From UMGS1002 sp050309735 (GTDB lineage: Bacteria; Bacillota; Clostridia; Oscillospirales; CAG-272), in contig JBNRMS010000043.1 in the NCBI GenBank assembly GCA_050309735.1, positions 1 to 10,111 on the forward strand: DNA of 10,111 bases, read 5' to 3'. The notes beneath the pieces are model-generated. The model saw only the letters and a list, made by a program, of their open reading frames with translations, was not told the DNA's origin and did not search any database. A program made the position numbers and the translations under genes. This document shows, piece by piece, positions 1 through 5,640 of this stretch. The number at the start of each line of letters is the position of its first letter. Position 1 is the stretch's first letter.

Positions 1-4
1 CCCT

Positions 5-32
5 CCCCCCAACCCCGGAAAGGCTTGGGGGG
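5..32. repeat. C/G-tract inverted repeat (hairpin 1)
   Basis: CCCCCCAA at 5-12 pairs exactly with TTGGGGGG at 25-32 around a 12-nt loop. It sits in a gene-free, G/C-tract-rich stretch. The motif CTTGGGGGG at 24-32 recurs at 91-99, so the region looks like a composite element rather than random sequence. No T-tract follows, so it is not a standard terminator. Function unknown. Confidence 0.6.
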
Positions 33-106
33 CCCGGCGGGGGGCGGCGGAGATGCTCCAAAATTAACCCTTCCAACCTCTCCAAAAGTGCTTGGGGGGG
101 GTCTGG

Positions 107-138
107 GGGGGGGAACTTCTCTCAAGAAGTTCCCCCCC
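107..138. repeat. Perfect 14-bp hairpin with a G7/C7 base (hairpin 2)
   Basis: The left arm (107-120, seven G then AACTTCT) is perfectly complementary to the right arm (125-138, AGAAGTT then seven C). The loop is the 4 nt CTCA. It lies 27 bp past the stop codon of the minus-strand phosphoesterase, so that transcript would run into it. Neither strand has a T-run after the stem, so intrinsic termination in the usual form is not supported. It could still act as a transcript 3'-end stabiliser, or be a dispersed intergenic repeat. The adjacent runs of eight G (94-101) and nine G (105-113) could also form a G-quadruplex on the plus strand. Confidence 0.75.
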
Positions 139-165
139 AGCGTATCCCTCGTTAGCTTAAGGTTT

Positions 166-1287
166 TTATTGGCTTATTTTGCCGCGATACCATCCGCTCA
201 CACCCTTCTTTTTTACTATATAGCCCTCGGGCGTTTGACAAACAAGCGAGAGGCTATCGCCGGGCAAGACCTGCAGGTTGTAGTCGGTAAAGTCGGTTGT
301 GTATGTAATTTCTTCGGCAAGACTGCCGATATATTCATTGTAAATTCTGATGCGGCGGCCGCTTGAGATATGTTCGCAGAGCGAGAAATGCTCACCGCGC
401 TCAAGAATTTTAATTTTGTTGTCAAGCCATTTGATGTAAATCGGGTTCTCGGACGCGCTTTGCGCGTCGAGCGCTGTGACGGTCTGTAGGTTATCGGCGT
501 AGATTGAGGTGATGCAGGTGTCGTCACAGTCGAGCTCGGGGATTATTAGGAGGTTGAGTTGACCGTCGTGCTTAATTCCGCAGCCGCCGTCAATCGATAT
601 AATTCTTTTTTCACGGTTTATAATCGGGTTTGCCTGTGCGATGCCCTCGCCATAAAGCGTAACCGGCCAGTGGCCGACTATCACATACTTATCAAAAACT
701 CGACTAACCGACATAAAATTATCGAATTTCAACACGTCAAACACATCTCTGTCCTTGAGCGAGTCAAGGTCTGCCGACGGCAGTCCGCCGTGGACGAAAA
801 TATGCTTTTGTGTTTCGACGACGGCAGGAAGCGAGCGCAGGAAATTATATTCGGGGCCGAAATGACGGGTGATTTGCTCTTTAGATGCAAGCACTTCGGC
901 GGGCGAGTTTAGTGAGATGCCAAGCTCGTCTGCAACATCGTCAAAAAGGCTCGTTCCCTTCCATTCCCGCATTCTAAGCAGGTATTTGTAAAATCTCTCG
1001 GACGTGTCGGGCGAGAGGCTGTCGAGCATTGACAGACGCCAAGCGTCGACATTTCCGATAAGCGCAATTACATTATCGCGCTCTGATAATTCCATAACCC
1101 GGCGCAGCGCCAGGAGACTGTCGGGCCCTTTTTCAACTATGTCGCCCACGATGAAAAGATAATCGCGCTCGCAAAACCCCGCGCGACAGAGCAGATTGTC
1201 AAGGAGGTCGGGGTGGCCGTGGATATCGCTGGTCACAAGTATGCGGCGGCCGGGCTCAAGGTCAAGTTTTTTTATTTTTATCGGCAT
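166..1287 (-). CDS. PPP-like metallophosphoesterase with SH3-like C-terminal tail
   Basis: This is a 373-aa cytoplasmic calcineurin-like phosphoesterase, with no signal peptide or membrane segment. The metal-binding motifs occur in PPP order: DIHG (D21, H23), GDIVEKG (D49), GNVD (N79), FVHGG (H166), GHWP (H206) and then IDGGCG near 233-237. These resemble the GDxHG, GDxxDRG, GNH(D/E), HGG and GH(T)P motifs of protein Ser/Thr phosphatases and ApaH-type dinucleoside tetraphosphatases. The His of GNH(D/E), the usual proton donor, is Val here, and the Arg of GDxxDRG is Lys. A further ~130 residues follow the catalytic domain. Their end (about 332-371: a DYNL strand, PGDSLSLV, then SGWYRGKI) reads like an SH3-type barrel. 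The ATG is preceded by AAAAGGAGA (minus strand, 1302-1294). It lies 70 bp downstream of the esterase gene, in the same direction, so probably shares its transcript. The substrate could be a phosphoprotein, a nucleotide or another phosphoester; sequence does not decide. Confidence 0.85.
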   Translation of the reverse strand: MPIKIKKLDLEPGRRILVTSDIHGHPDLLDNLLCRAGFCERDYLFIVGDIVEKGPDSLLALRRVMELSERDNVIALIGNVDAWRLSMLDSLSPDTSERFYKYLLRMREWKGTSLFDDVADELGISLNSPAEVLASKEQITRHFGPEYNFLRSLPAVVETQKHIFVHGGLPSADLDSLKDRDVFDVLKFDNFMSVSRVFDKYVIVGHWPVTLYGEGIAQANPIINREKRIISIDGGCGIKHDGQLNLLIIPELDCDDTCITSIYADNLQTVTALDAQSASENPIYIKWLDNKIKILERGEHFSLCEHISSGRRIRIYNEYIGSLAEEITYTTDFTDYNLQVLPGDSLSLVCQTPEGYIVKKKGVSGWYRGKISQ

Positions 1288-1326
1288 TGGTCGTCTCCTT
1301 TTGGTGCGGGGATAGGGGCAGGACAG

Positions 1327-1339
1327 GCGATAATATCGC
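1327..1339. repeat. 13-bp palindrome between esterase and phosphoesterase genes
   Basis: GCGATA and TATCGC arms flank a single central A. It lies in the 70-bp gap of the minus-strand gene pair. It is too short, and lacks a T-run, to be a terminator. It may be chance or a minor regulatory site. Confidence 0.3.
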
Positions 1340-1357
1340 GCACAAAAAAAGCCGCGC

Positions 1358-2173
1358 TCAATTTATTTTAAAATCCCAAATCCAGCGAACCGCCAAATCA
1401 ATCCAGCACTCGACATGGGGAAGGAGACGGGAGGGCTTTTGCGACCATGTTTCTTCGTTTGCAAGCGAGAGGCCGTGTTCGCCCTCGGGGAAGATGTGAA
1501 GCTCAAAGGGAACCTTATTCTCAGCAAATTTCTGCGCCAGCACAAGAGAATTCTCGACCGATACCGTCTTATCGGGGAAGGTGTGCCAGATGAAGGCGGG
1601 AGGTGTGTCGCCGCTTACATGGCGCTCAAGCGAGAAGCGGTGTATCTGCTCCTCGGTAGGTTCTGTTGTGCCGCAGAGATTGTGGAATGAGCCTTTGTGC
1701 GTGTACATAATAACAGGGTAGCAGAGAATCATTCCGGTTGGTTTGTTTATCCCCGCCGGAACGTCGCCAAGTTCGGCGCGCACCTCGGGAATATCCCAGA
1801 GGATGCCTGATGATGCGGCCAGATGTCCGCCTGCCGAGAAGCCGCAGATAAAGACATAATCGGGGTCGATATTATATTCGTCGGCATTCTCGCGGATATG
1901 CTTTATCGCGAGCGCCGCCTCGATAAGAGGAGCAAAGTTTGCGGCTTCTTTGCCCACGGTGTAGCGGAGCAGAAAGACATTCATGCCGGCGGCGAGGAAA
2001 ACCTTGACCACCGGCTCAGCCTCGCGGTCTGACAGAAATCTGTAGCCGCCGCCCGGACAGACGACGACGGCGCGCCGGCGGGGCATATTAAGCTCGGGCG
2101 TGTCATCGCTCACATATGTAGTAAGGGTCGCGCCGGGGTATTTGTCCGAGAGATTTATTGTTTTATGCAGCAT
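1358..2173 (-). CDS. Alpha/beta-hydrolase esterase (acetyl-esterase/BD-FAE-like)
   Basis: This is a 271-aa serine hydrolase without a signal peptide, so it is expected in the cytoplasm. The oxyanion-hole motif PGGGY is at 40-44. The nucleophile elbow GFSAGGH (Ser113) and a catalytic Asp in FPDKTVSVENSL (Asp201) follow, and the catalytic His is in GEHGLSL (His233). The order and spacing match small acetyl-xylan and feruloyl-type esterases often labelled alpha/beta hydrolase or BD-FAE. Such enzymes remove acetyl or aryl groups from imported xylo-oligosaccharides or other small esters; the exact substrate here is inference. The ATG start is fixed by AAGGAGG a few bases upstream (minus strand, 2188-2182). 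A promoter at 2234-2206 precedes it, and the phosphoesterase gene follows on the same strand. All catalytic residues are present. It could alternatively be a carboxylesterase of broad specificity. Confidence 0.88.
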   Translation of the reverse strand: MLHKTINLSDKYPGATLTTYVSDDTPELNMPRRRAVVVCPGGGYRFLSDREAEPVVKVFLAAGMNVFLLRYTVGKEAANFAPLIEAALAIKHIRENADEYNIDPDYVFICGFSAGGHLAASSGILWDIPEVRAELGDVPAGINKPTGMILCYPVIMYTHKGSFHNLCGTTEPTEEQIHRFSLERHVSGDTPPAFIWHTFPDKTVSVENSLVLAQKFAENKVPFELHIFPEGEHGLSLANEETWSQKPSRLLPHVECWIDLAVRWIWDFKIN

Positions 2174-2205
2174 GGGTTGCCTCCTTGGTGTGAAATATTA
2201 AATAC

Positions 2206-2234
2206 ATTTTAGCACAATCAAGAGCGAATTACAA
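2206..2234 (-). promoter_or_regulatory. Sigma-A-type promoter with extended -10 for the esterase unit
   Basis: On the minus strand the -35 box TTGTAA (2234-2229) is separated by exactly 17 bp from the -10 box TAAAAT (2211-2206). TGC directly before the -10 box gives a TGn extended -10. Transcription would start near 2199 and give a leader of about 26 nt that contains the AAGGAGG ribosome site. Confidence 0.65.
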
Positions 2235-2288
2235 TAAGAATCGACACAATAAACCGCCCGCGAAACTAAGATAAAAGTCGGCTGGGCG

Positions 2289-2317
2289 TTATGGCCGGTA
2301 TTGACTTTTATGGCCGG
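2289..2317. repeat. Direct repeat TTATGGCCGG flanking the -35 box (candidate operator)
   Basis: Identical 10-mers lie at 2289-2298 and 2308-2317, 19 bp apart start to start, or nearly two helical turns. One lies just upstream of the -35 box and the other inside the promoter spacer. That placement suits a repressor or other DNA-binding protein acting on this promoter, but no regulator is identified. Confidence 0.5.
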
Positions 2318-2329
2318 ATATGTTATCAT
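2301..2329 (+). promoter_or_regulatory. Sigma-A-type promoter with extended -10 for the HAD gene
   Basis: TTGACT (2301-2306) is followed by a 17-bp spacer and TATCAT (2324-2329), with TG at 2321-2322 giving an extended -10. Transcription would begin near 2336, about 145 nt before the HAD start codon. Confidence 0.65.
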
Positions 2330-2466
2330 TTGAATGGAAAATGATCTCTCTACTTACGATAGAATCGGGCTTTTCGACGTTTTCCACCCGGAATAGATAA
2401 AAACGAAAGAAAATCGGCAGATATGGCCTTTTGCGATGGCTTGCGCGGAGGTCTTTCTGTGCTTAC

Positions 2467-2474
2467 AAAGGGAG
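2467..2474 (+). promoter_or_regulatory. Ribosome binding site setting the HAD start
   Basis: AAAGGGAG lies 5 bp before the ATG at 2480 and 8 bp before a second ATG at 2483. An in-frame ATG at 2423 has no such site and would add 19 residues unlike any HAD N-terminus. The internal start is therefore preferred. Confidence 0.7.
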
Positions 2475-2479
2475 TATTA

Positions 2480-3166
2480 ATGATGAAGAATATTAAAGCA
2501 GTGATTTTTGATTTTAACGGCACTATGATATTCGACTCGGATTTGCACCGCCGGGTTTGGTACGATTTTATCCCGAAATATACCGGGAATGTTGTGCCTT
2601 ATGACGAGCTGCGCGATTTCGTTCTCGGCAGGGACACTGCCACCATTCTCCGCCACTATCTCGGGGAGGGTTTGAGCGAGGGCGAAATATCGCGTCTGAC
2701 ATACGAAAAAGAGGCGGCATACCGCCGCCTCTGTCTTGAGGACACAGAAAAATTTAAATTTGTCGATGGTCTTCGCGAGTTTCTTGACTACCTTAAAGCC
2801 TCGGGGATGCCGATGAATATAGCGACCGGCTCCGAGATTATGAATCTGCGCTTTTATTTCGAGAATCTCGGTCTTGCCTCTTGGTTTGACTTTGAGAAGG
2901 TGGTGTATGACGACGGTAGCTTTCCGGGCAAGCCCGCGCCCGATATCTATCTGCGAGCTGCTGCCGCTTTATGCGTGGCTCCTGCCGACTGTCTTGTCTT
3001 TGAGGACTCTCTTTCCGGCGTACTTGCGGCTCATAATGCCGGTATAGGGCACATAGTGGGGATAAGCGAGCAGGACGGGGCGGCTTTTTACGATAGTGTC
3101 GGGGGAGTTAAATTTGCTTCTGACAGTTTTAGAGAATACATCGGGTTTCTTGAACTCAAATCTTAA
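2480..3166 (+). CDS. HAD-superfamily hydrolase, beta-phosphoglucomutase/phosphatase-like
   Basis: This is a 228-aa cytoplasmic HAD protein. Motif I is FDFNGT (nucleophile D11, with N13 where most HAD phosphatases have a second Asp). An alpha-helical cap of the subfamily I type follows at about 18-90. Motif II is ATGSE (T116), motif III is GKPAPDIY (K151), and motif IV is VFEDSLSG (E175, D176). The layout matches beta-phosphoglucomutase and small sugar-phosphate phosphatases. The Asp-to-Asn change at the acid/base position may lower or alter phosphatase chemistry. From memory, DFNGT variants occur as a subgroup among Firmicutes HADs, so this may be a lineage trait. The start at 2480 (or 2483) is set by AAAGGGAG. 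The gene appears monocistronic, read from the promoter at 2301-2329, and ends only 5 bp from the convergent SGNH gene. The substrate is unknown. Confidence 0.85.
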   Translation: MMKNIKAVIFDFNGTMIFDSDLHRRVWYDFIPKYTGNVVPYDELRDFVLGRDTATILRHYLGEGLSEGEISRLTYEKEAAYRRLCLEDTEKFKFVDGLREFLDYLKASGMPMNIATGSEIMNLRFYFENLGLASWFDFEKVVYDDGSFPGKPAPDIYLRAAAALCVAPADCLVFEDSLSGVLAAHNAGIGHIVGISEQDGAAFYDSVGGVKFASDSFREYIGFLELKS

Positions 3167-3171
3167 AATAA

Positions 3172-3879
3172 TCATGCGTATATCACTCCTTTGTTTTGAT
3201 TTATGGCGTCGAGAAGGGCGCCGCGGATGATGCCCTGCCCGCTTTTGTTTGGGTGTATTCCGTCGCCGCAGTAATACTCGTCTATGCGGCGATGTTTTAG
3301 AAAGGCTCCCCGCAGGTCGACAAGGGGGCAGCCGGTTTCACCGGCAAGTTTTTCGATGGATTTTGAATAGTTTTCCTGATAGCGATAAATTGTCGAGGTG
3401 CTGCCAAGCCAGTGAAGAATGCTCTCGCGGTCAAGCCCGTCGCGGCAGATCCAGTCAAGATAGCGCTCGGGGATGAGCGGGGGAAGGTTTGTTATCACCG
3501 GCAGGATGCGATGCTCGCGCAAAAATTCTATTATCTCGCGGTATACCTCTACGAAGCGTTCGAGCGGAGTATTTGGCAGGTGCTCGGCATCGGGGTTTGC
3601 GGCTATCTCGGGCCATTTAAAATCAGAGTCGTTGCCGCCGAGCTCAAGCAGAAAAGCGTCGGCACCGCAGCCGCGTTCTATGTGCTTTTTAATATAGTCA
3701 TAGCCGCGGTCAATTGTGCAGCCAAAGCGAGAGTGGTTTGTAACGCTGAGAGAAAACATACCGGCGATGCTGTCCATACCGATGCTGTCACTGACAGAGT
3801 AGCGCCGTGTCTTCTCGTTGAGCACGACGCCGCGGAGTATCGAGTCTCCGAATATCGATATGCTGCGAATGCTTTTCAT
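3172..3879 (-). CDS. SGNH/GDSL-family hydrolase
   Basis: This is a 235-aa enzyme of the SGNH hydrolase superfamily with no signal peptide. Block I is FGDS (nucleophile Ser13). A candidate block II Gly is at about 53 (SRFG). Block III is LGGND (Asn83), and block V is DGIHP (Asp206, His209). All four signature residues and the catalytic triad are present. Members are esterases, lipases, lysophospholipases or carbohydrate deacetylases. With the alpha/beta esterase nearby, a role in removing acyl groups from sugars is plausible but only an inference. The ATG is preceded by AGGAAAGGG on the minus strand. Its stop codon is 5 bp from that of the convergent HAD gene, leaving no space for a terminator between them. 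Confidence 0.88.
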   Translation of the reverse strand: MKSIRSISIFGDSILRGVVLNEKTRRYSVSDSIGMDSIAGMFSLSVTNHSRFGCTIDRGYDYIKKHIERGCGADAFLLELGGNDSDFKWPEIAANPDAEHLPNTPLERFVEVYREIIEFLREHRILPVITNLPPLIPERYLDWICRDGLDRESILHWLGSTSTIYRYQENYSKSIEKLAGETGCPLVDLRGAFLKHRRIDEYYCGDGIHPNKSGQGIIRGALLDAINQNKGVIYA

Positions 3880-3948
3880 AATATACCCTTTCCTTTATCA
3901 TTACCATGCCGCCACAGCGCGGGCAGCTCCTTATTTCTTTCTAAGATT

Positions 3949-3977
3949 ATTATACATCAACCCGCACTTAAATTCAC
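3949..3977 (-). promoter_or_regulatory. Possible promoter of the SGNH gene
   Basis: A perfect -10 TATAAT is at 3954-3949 on the minus strand, with TG immediately before it. The sequence 17 bp upstream, GTGAAT (3977-3972), is a poor -35 match. The position, about 70 bp before the start codon, fits. Support rests mainly on the -10 box. Confidence 0.4.
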
Positions 3978-3998
3978 CCTATTGAAATTAATCGAAAA

Positions 3999-4056
3999 CT
4001 ACTCTTGAGAAAGCTTGAGTAGAGTCCCAAAAAACGGCTCTACTCTGAGTAGAGCC
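3999..4056. promoter_or_regulatory. Cluster of four CTACTC/GAGTAG half-sites with a 21-bp palindrome
   Basis: The half-sites are CTACTC 3999-4004, GAGTAG 4017-4022, CTACTC 4040-4045 and GAGTAG 4047-4052. The last two are the core of a perfect palindrome, 10-bp arms around one T, at 4036-4056. The GAGTAGAG at 4017-4024 can also pair with CTCTACTC at 4038-4045, giving mutually exclusive hairpins in RNA. The cluster ends about 30 bp before the XRE regulator's ATG, which makes it a good candidate for an autoregulatory operator. An RNA-level switch is the alternative. No T-tract follows, so it is not a terminator. I see no clear plus-strand promoter near it. Confidence 0.6.
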
Positions 4057-4088
4057 TCATACACTACAAGGAGAAAGGCGCGTTTTAT

Positions 4089-4775
4089 ATGAATGAGAAT
4101 CAACTGAAGCAGTCTGTTGCGCGCAATATCGCAACCATGAGGAAGAGCTGTGATATGACGCAGGCAGAGCTTGCCGAAAAACTAAACTATTCTGATAAAT
4201 CAATATCAAAATGGGAACGGGGCGACGGATTGCCCGATGTTTATGTTCTGACTCAGATAGCATCTCTTTTCGGAGTGACGGTTGACGATATAATAAGCGA
4301 GAGGGGCGTTGCCGAGCCGGGGCGAGTTGAGGCGGCAGTAAATATTAATCGCTCTCGACATATCCTGATAACCGCACTGTCAACCGGACTTGTTTGGTTT
4401 GTGGCAACTCTTGTGTTTTTCTTTCTGAAAATTTTCATTCCCGAATCGCCCTGGCTTTGGATGGCATTTGTTTTCGCGCTGCCGGTGTCCTCGATTGTGG
4501 TGGTTGTCTTTTCGCATATGTGGTGGGGGATTATCATGCAGGGAACCTCGGTGAGCGCGCTGGTTTGGAGCCTCACCGTCTGCCTTCACTTAGCGGCACT
4601 TGTGCCCAATGTTAAGAACATGAACTTAATTTATGCGGTTTCGGGGGTTTTTCAGGTGCTGGTGATACTATGGTATCTTTATCAGATGACAAAGAAAAAC
4701 AAACAAACAGAGCAGACAAGAAATATAAGACCGAATGCCGAAGATTCGCTGCGGGAGGAAGATGAAAATGGATAA
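4089..4775 (+). CDS. XRE-family HTH regulator with four transmembrane segments
   Basis: This is a 228-aa protein. Residues 10-68 form a classic Cro/C1 helix-turn-helix: an MTQAELAEKL helix, then SDKSISKWERG as the recognition region, then the LTQIASLFGVTVDDII helix. A hydrophilic linker (69-88) leads to four hydrophobic stretches at about 91-115, 120-141, 147-171 and 178-199. A charged tail (200-228) follows. It should be a membrane-tethered DNA-binding protein. Such XRE-TM proteins are common in Firmicutes, and their signals are mostly unknown. AAAGG (4074-4078) lies 10 bp before the ATG. The coding end overlaps the next gene by 8 bp, which suggests translational coupling. The half-site palindromes just upstream make autoregulation likely, though unproven. 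Confidence 0.85.
   Translation: MNENQLKQSVARNIATMRKSCDMTQAELAEKLNYSDKSISKWERGDGLPDVYVLTQIASLFGVTVDDIISERGVAEPGRVEAAVNINRSRHILITALSTGLVWFVATLVFFFLKIFIPESPWLWMAFVFALPVSSIVVVVFSHMWWGIIMQGTSVSALVWSLTVCLHLAALVPNVKNMNLIYAVSGVFQVLVILWYLYQMTKKNKQTEQTRNIRPNAEDSLREEDENG
4753..4758 (+). promoter_or_regulatory. Ribosome binding site setting the TIM-barrel gene start
   Basis: GGGAGG, embedded in the 3' end of the regulator gene, lies 9 bp before the ATG at 4768 and only 3 bp before the ATG at 4762. An earlier in-frame ATG at 4735 would prepend a basic stretch foreign to the family. The 4768 start is therefore preferred. Confidence 0.7.
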
Positions 4776-5613
4776 GCGCGAGAAAACACTATACGGCACA
4801 AACATTATCGGCGGATTTGGGATAGGCGGGGAGGAGCAGTTAGACATAATCGCAGAGACCGGTTTTTCTGCCTTCTTCACCGGCTGGAACCGCGAGAAGC
4901 CAAACGAGCCTTCTCGCCTTGCAGAGGCCGGGGCGCGCGCGGGGCTAATTTATGAGGCTGTTCACGCCCCGTTTGGAAGGATGAACAGTATGTGGGTCGA
5001 GGGGATCGAGGGCGATGACTGGCGGGATATGCTTATTGAGTGTGTCGACAAAACGGCGGAGGCAGGAGCCTTGATTATGGTGACTCACGCCACCGTTGCG
5101 GCAACGGCACCCGAGCCTTCAGAGGTGGGGTACGCAAGATTCCGCGCTCTTGCCGAGCGGGCGGCAGCAAGGGGAATCAAAATCGCGCTTGAGAACCTTG
5201 AGATCCCCGAGCATCTCGAGTATCTTTTCTTGCGTTTGGGAGATCTTGATAATGTCGGCTTCTGTTGGGACACGGGTCATAATCTTTGCTACACTCCCGA
5301 TGTTGATATGATGGAGCTTTACGGCCAGCGGCTTATTTGCCTGCACATAAACGACAATAACGGGATGAGAACCCCCGGCGTGGTTACATGGCACGACGAT
5401 TCTCATTTCATGCCCTTCGATGGCAGGGTCGACTGGCAGGGAGTGGCAGACCGGCTCAATAAGGCAAACTGGCGCGGGATTATGACGCAGGAAATGAGCC
5501 GGGGCAAGGAGTGCTGCGACAGGGTAGCGCGTTATTCTGAGATGACATATCGCGAATATTTGGCTGACACGCTTGAGCGGCTTGAAAGAATTGACGCGCT
5601 TCGTTCTAAATAA
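4768..5613 (+). CDS. Sugar-phosphate isomerase/epimerase family protein (xylose isomerase-like TIM barrel)
   Basis: This is a 281-aa cytoplasmic protein of the AP-endonuclease-2/xylose-isomerase-like TIM-barrel fold. Likely divalent-metal ligands and active-site residues appear in family order: VHAPF (His66), LENLE (Glu142), CWDTGHN (Asp168, His171), LHINDN (His193), a DDSH segment near 210-213 and TQEM (Glu242). The strand pattern covers a whole barrel of the usual 270-290 residue length. Relatives include inosose dehydratase/isomerase (IolE/IolI) and D-tagatose or D-psicose 3-epimerases. The substrate here cannot be chosen, so no symbol is given. An endonuclease IV role is less likely because that enzyme has a fuller set of conserved His/Asp/Glu metal ligands. 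The start overlaps the regulator gene by 8 bp, and the lipoprotein gene follows after 27 bp, so the three look like one operon. Confidence 0.82.
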   Translation: MDKREKTLYGTNIIGGFGIGGEEQLDIIAETGFSAFFTGWNREKPNEPSRLAEAGARAGLIYEAVHAPFGRMNSMWVEGIEGDDWRDMLIECVDKTAEAGALIMVTHATVAATAPEPSEVGYARFRALAERAAARGIKIALENLEIPEHLEYLFLRLGDLDNVGFCWDTGHNLCYTPDVDMMELYGQRLICLHINDNNGMRTPGVVTWHDDSHFMPFDGRVDWQGVADRLNKANWRGIMTQEMSRGKECCDRVARYSEMTYREYLADTLERLERIDALRSK

Positions 5614-5640
5614 AAATATGTTTTGAAAGGATAGTTAGTT

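Larger units (their letters stand above)
1..165. other. Gene-free G/C-tract intergenic element
   Basis: This stretch holds homopolymeric G and C runs, two inverted repeats (5-32 and 107-138) and a repeated CTTGGGGGG motif. No credible coding sequence is present: the one open frame across it is low-complexity (Gly, Pro, Leu) and then runs antisense through the phosphoesterase gene. The composition differs sharply from the rest of the window. It is best read as a structured, possibly multicopy intergenic element. Copy number cannot be judged from one window. Confidence 0.55.
2174..2479. other. Divergent intergenic region, esterase / HAD hydrolase
   Basis: This 306-bp stretch has no credible gene. 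It holds the minus-strand promoter (2206-2234), the plus-strand promoter with its direct repeat (2289-2329), and an untranslated leader of about 145 nt in front of the HAD gene. The leader contains one loose inverted pair, TGGAAAA (2335-2341) and TTTTCCA (2380-2386). I could not match it to any known riboswitch class. Confidence 0.6.

Noticed and set aside
107..138. Hairpin 2 as a standard intrinsic terminator for the phosphoesterase
   Set aside because: The stem is excellent but no T-run follows on either strand, so I list it as a repeat/hairpin only.
25..366. Open frame across the left-edge element, plus strand
   Set aside because: Low-complexity Gly/Pro/Leu start from G/C tracts, no ribosome site, and the rest is antisense to the phosphoesterase gene.
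2423..2479. Upstream ATG giving the HAD protein 19 extra residues
   Set aside because: No ribosome site at 2423, while AAAGGGAG directly precedes the ATG pair at 2480/2483, and HAD proteins begin just before the FDF(N/D)GT motif.
3412..4008. 198-codon open frame opposite the SGNH gene
   Set aside because: Antisense shadow of a gene with complete catalytic motifs; it resembles no family and has no ribosome site I can support.
4036..4056. Palindrome as a transcription terminator of an upstream gene
   Set aside because: No T-tract on either side, and the upstream gene is on the other strand and reads away from it; an operator fits better.
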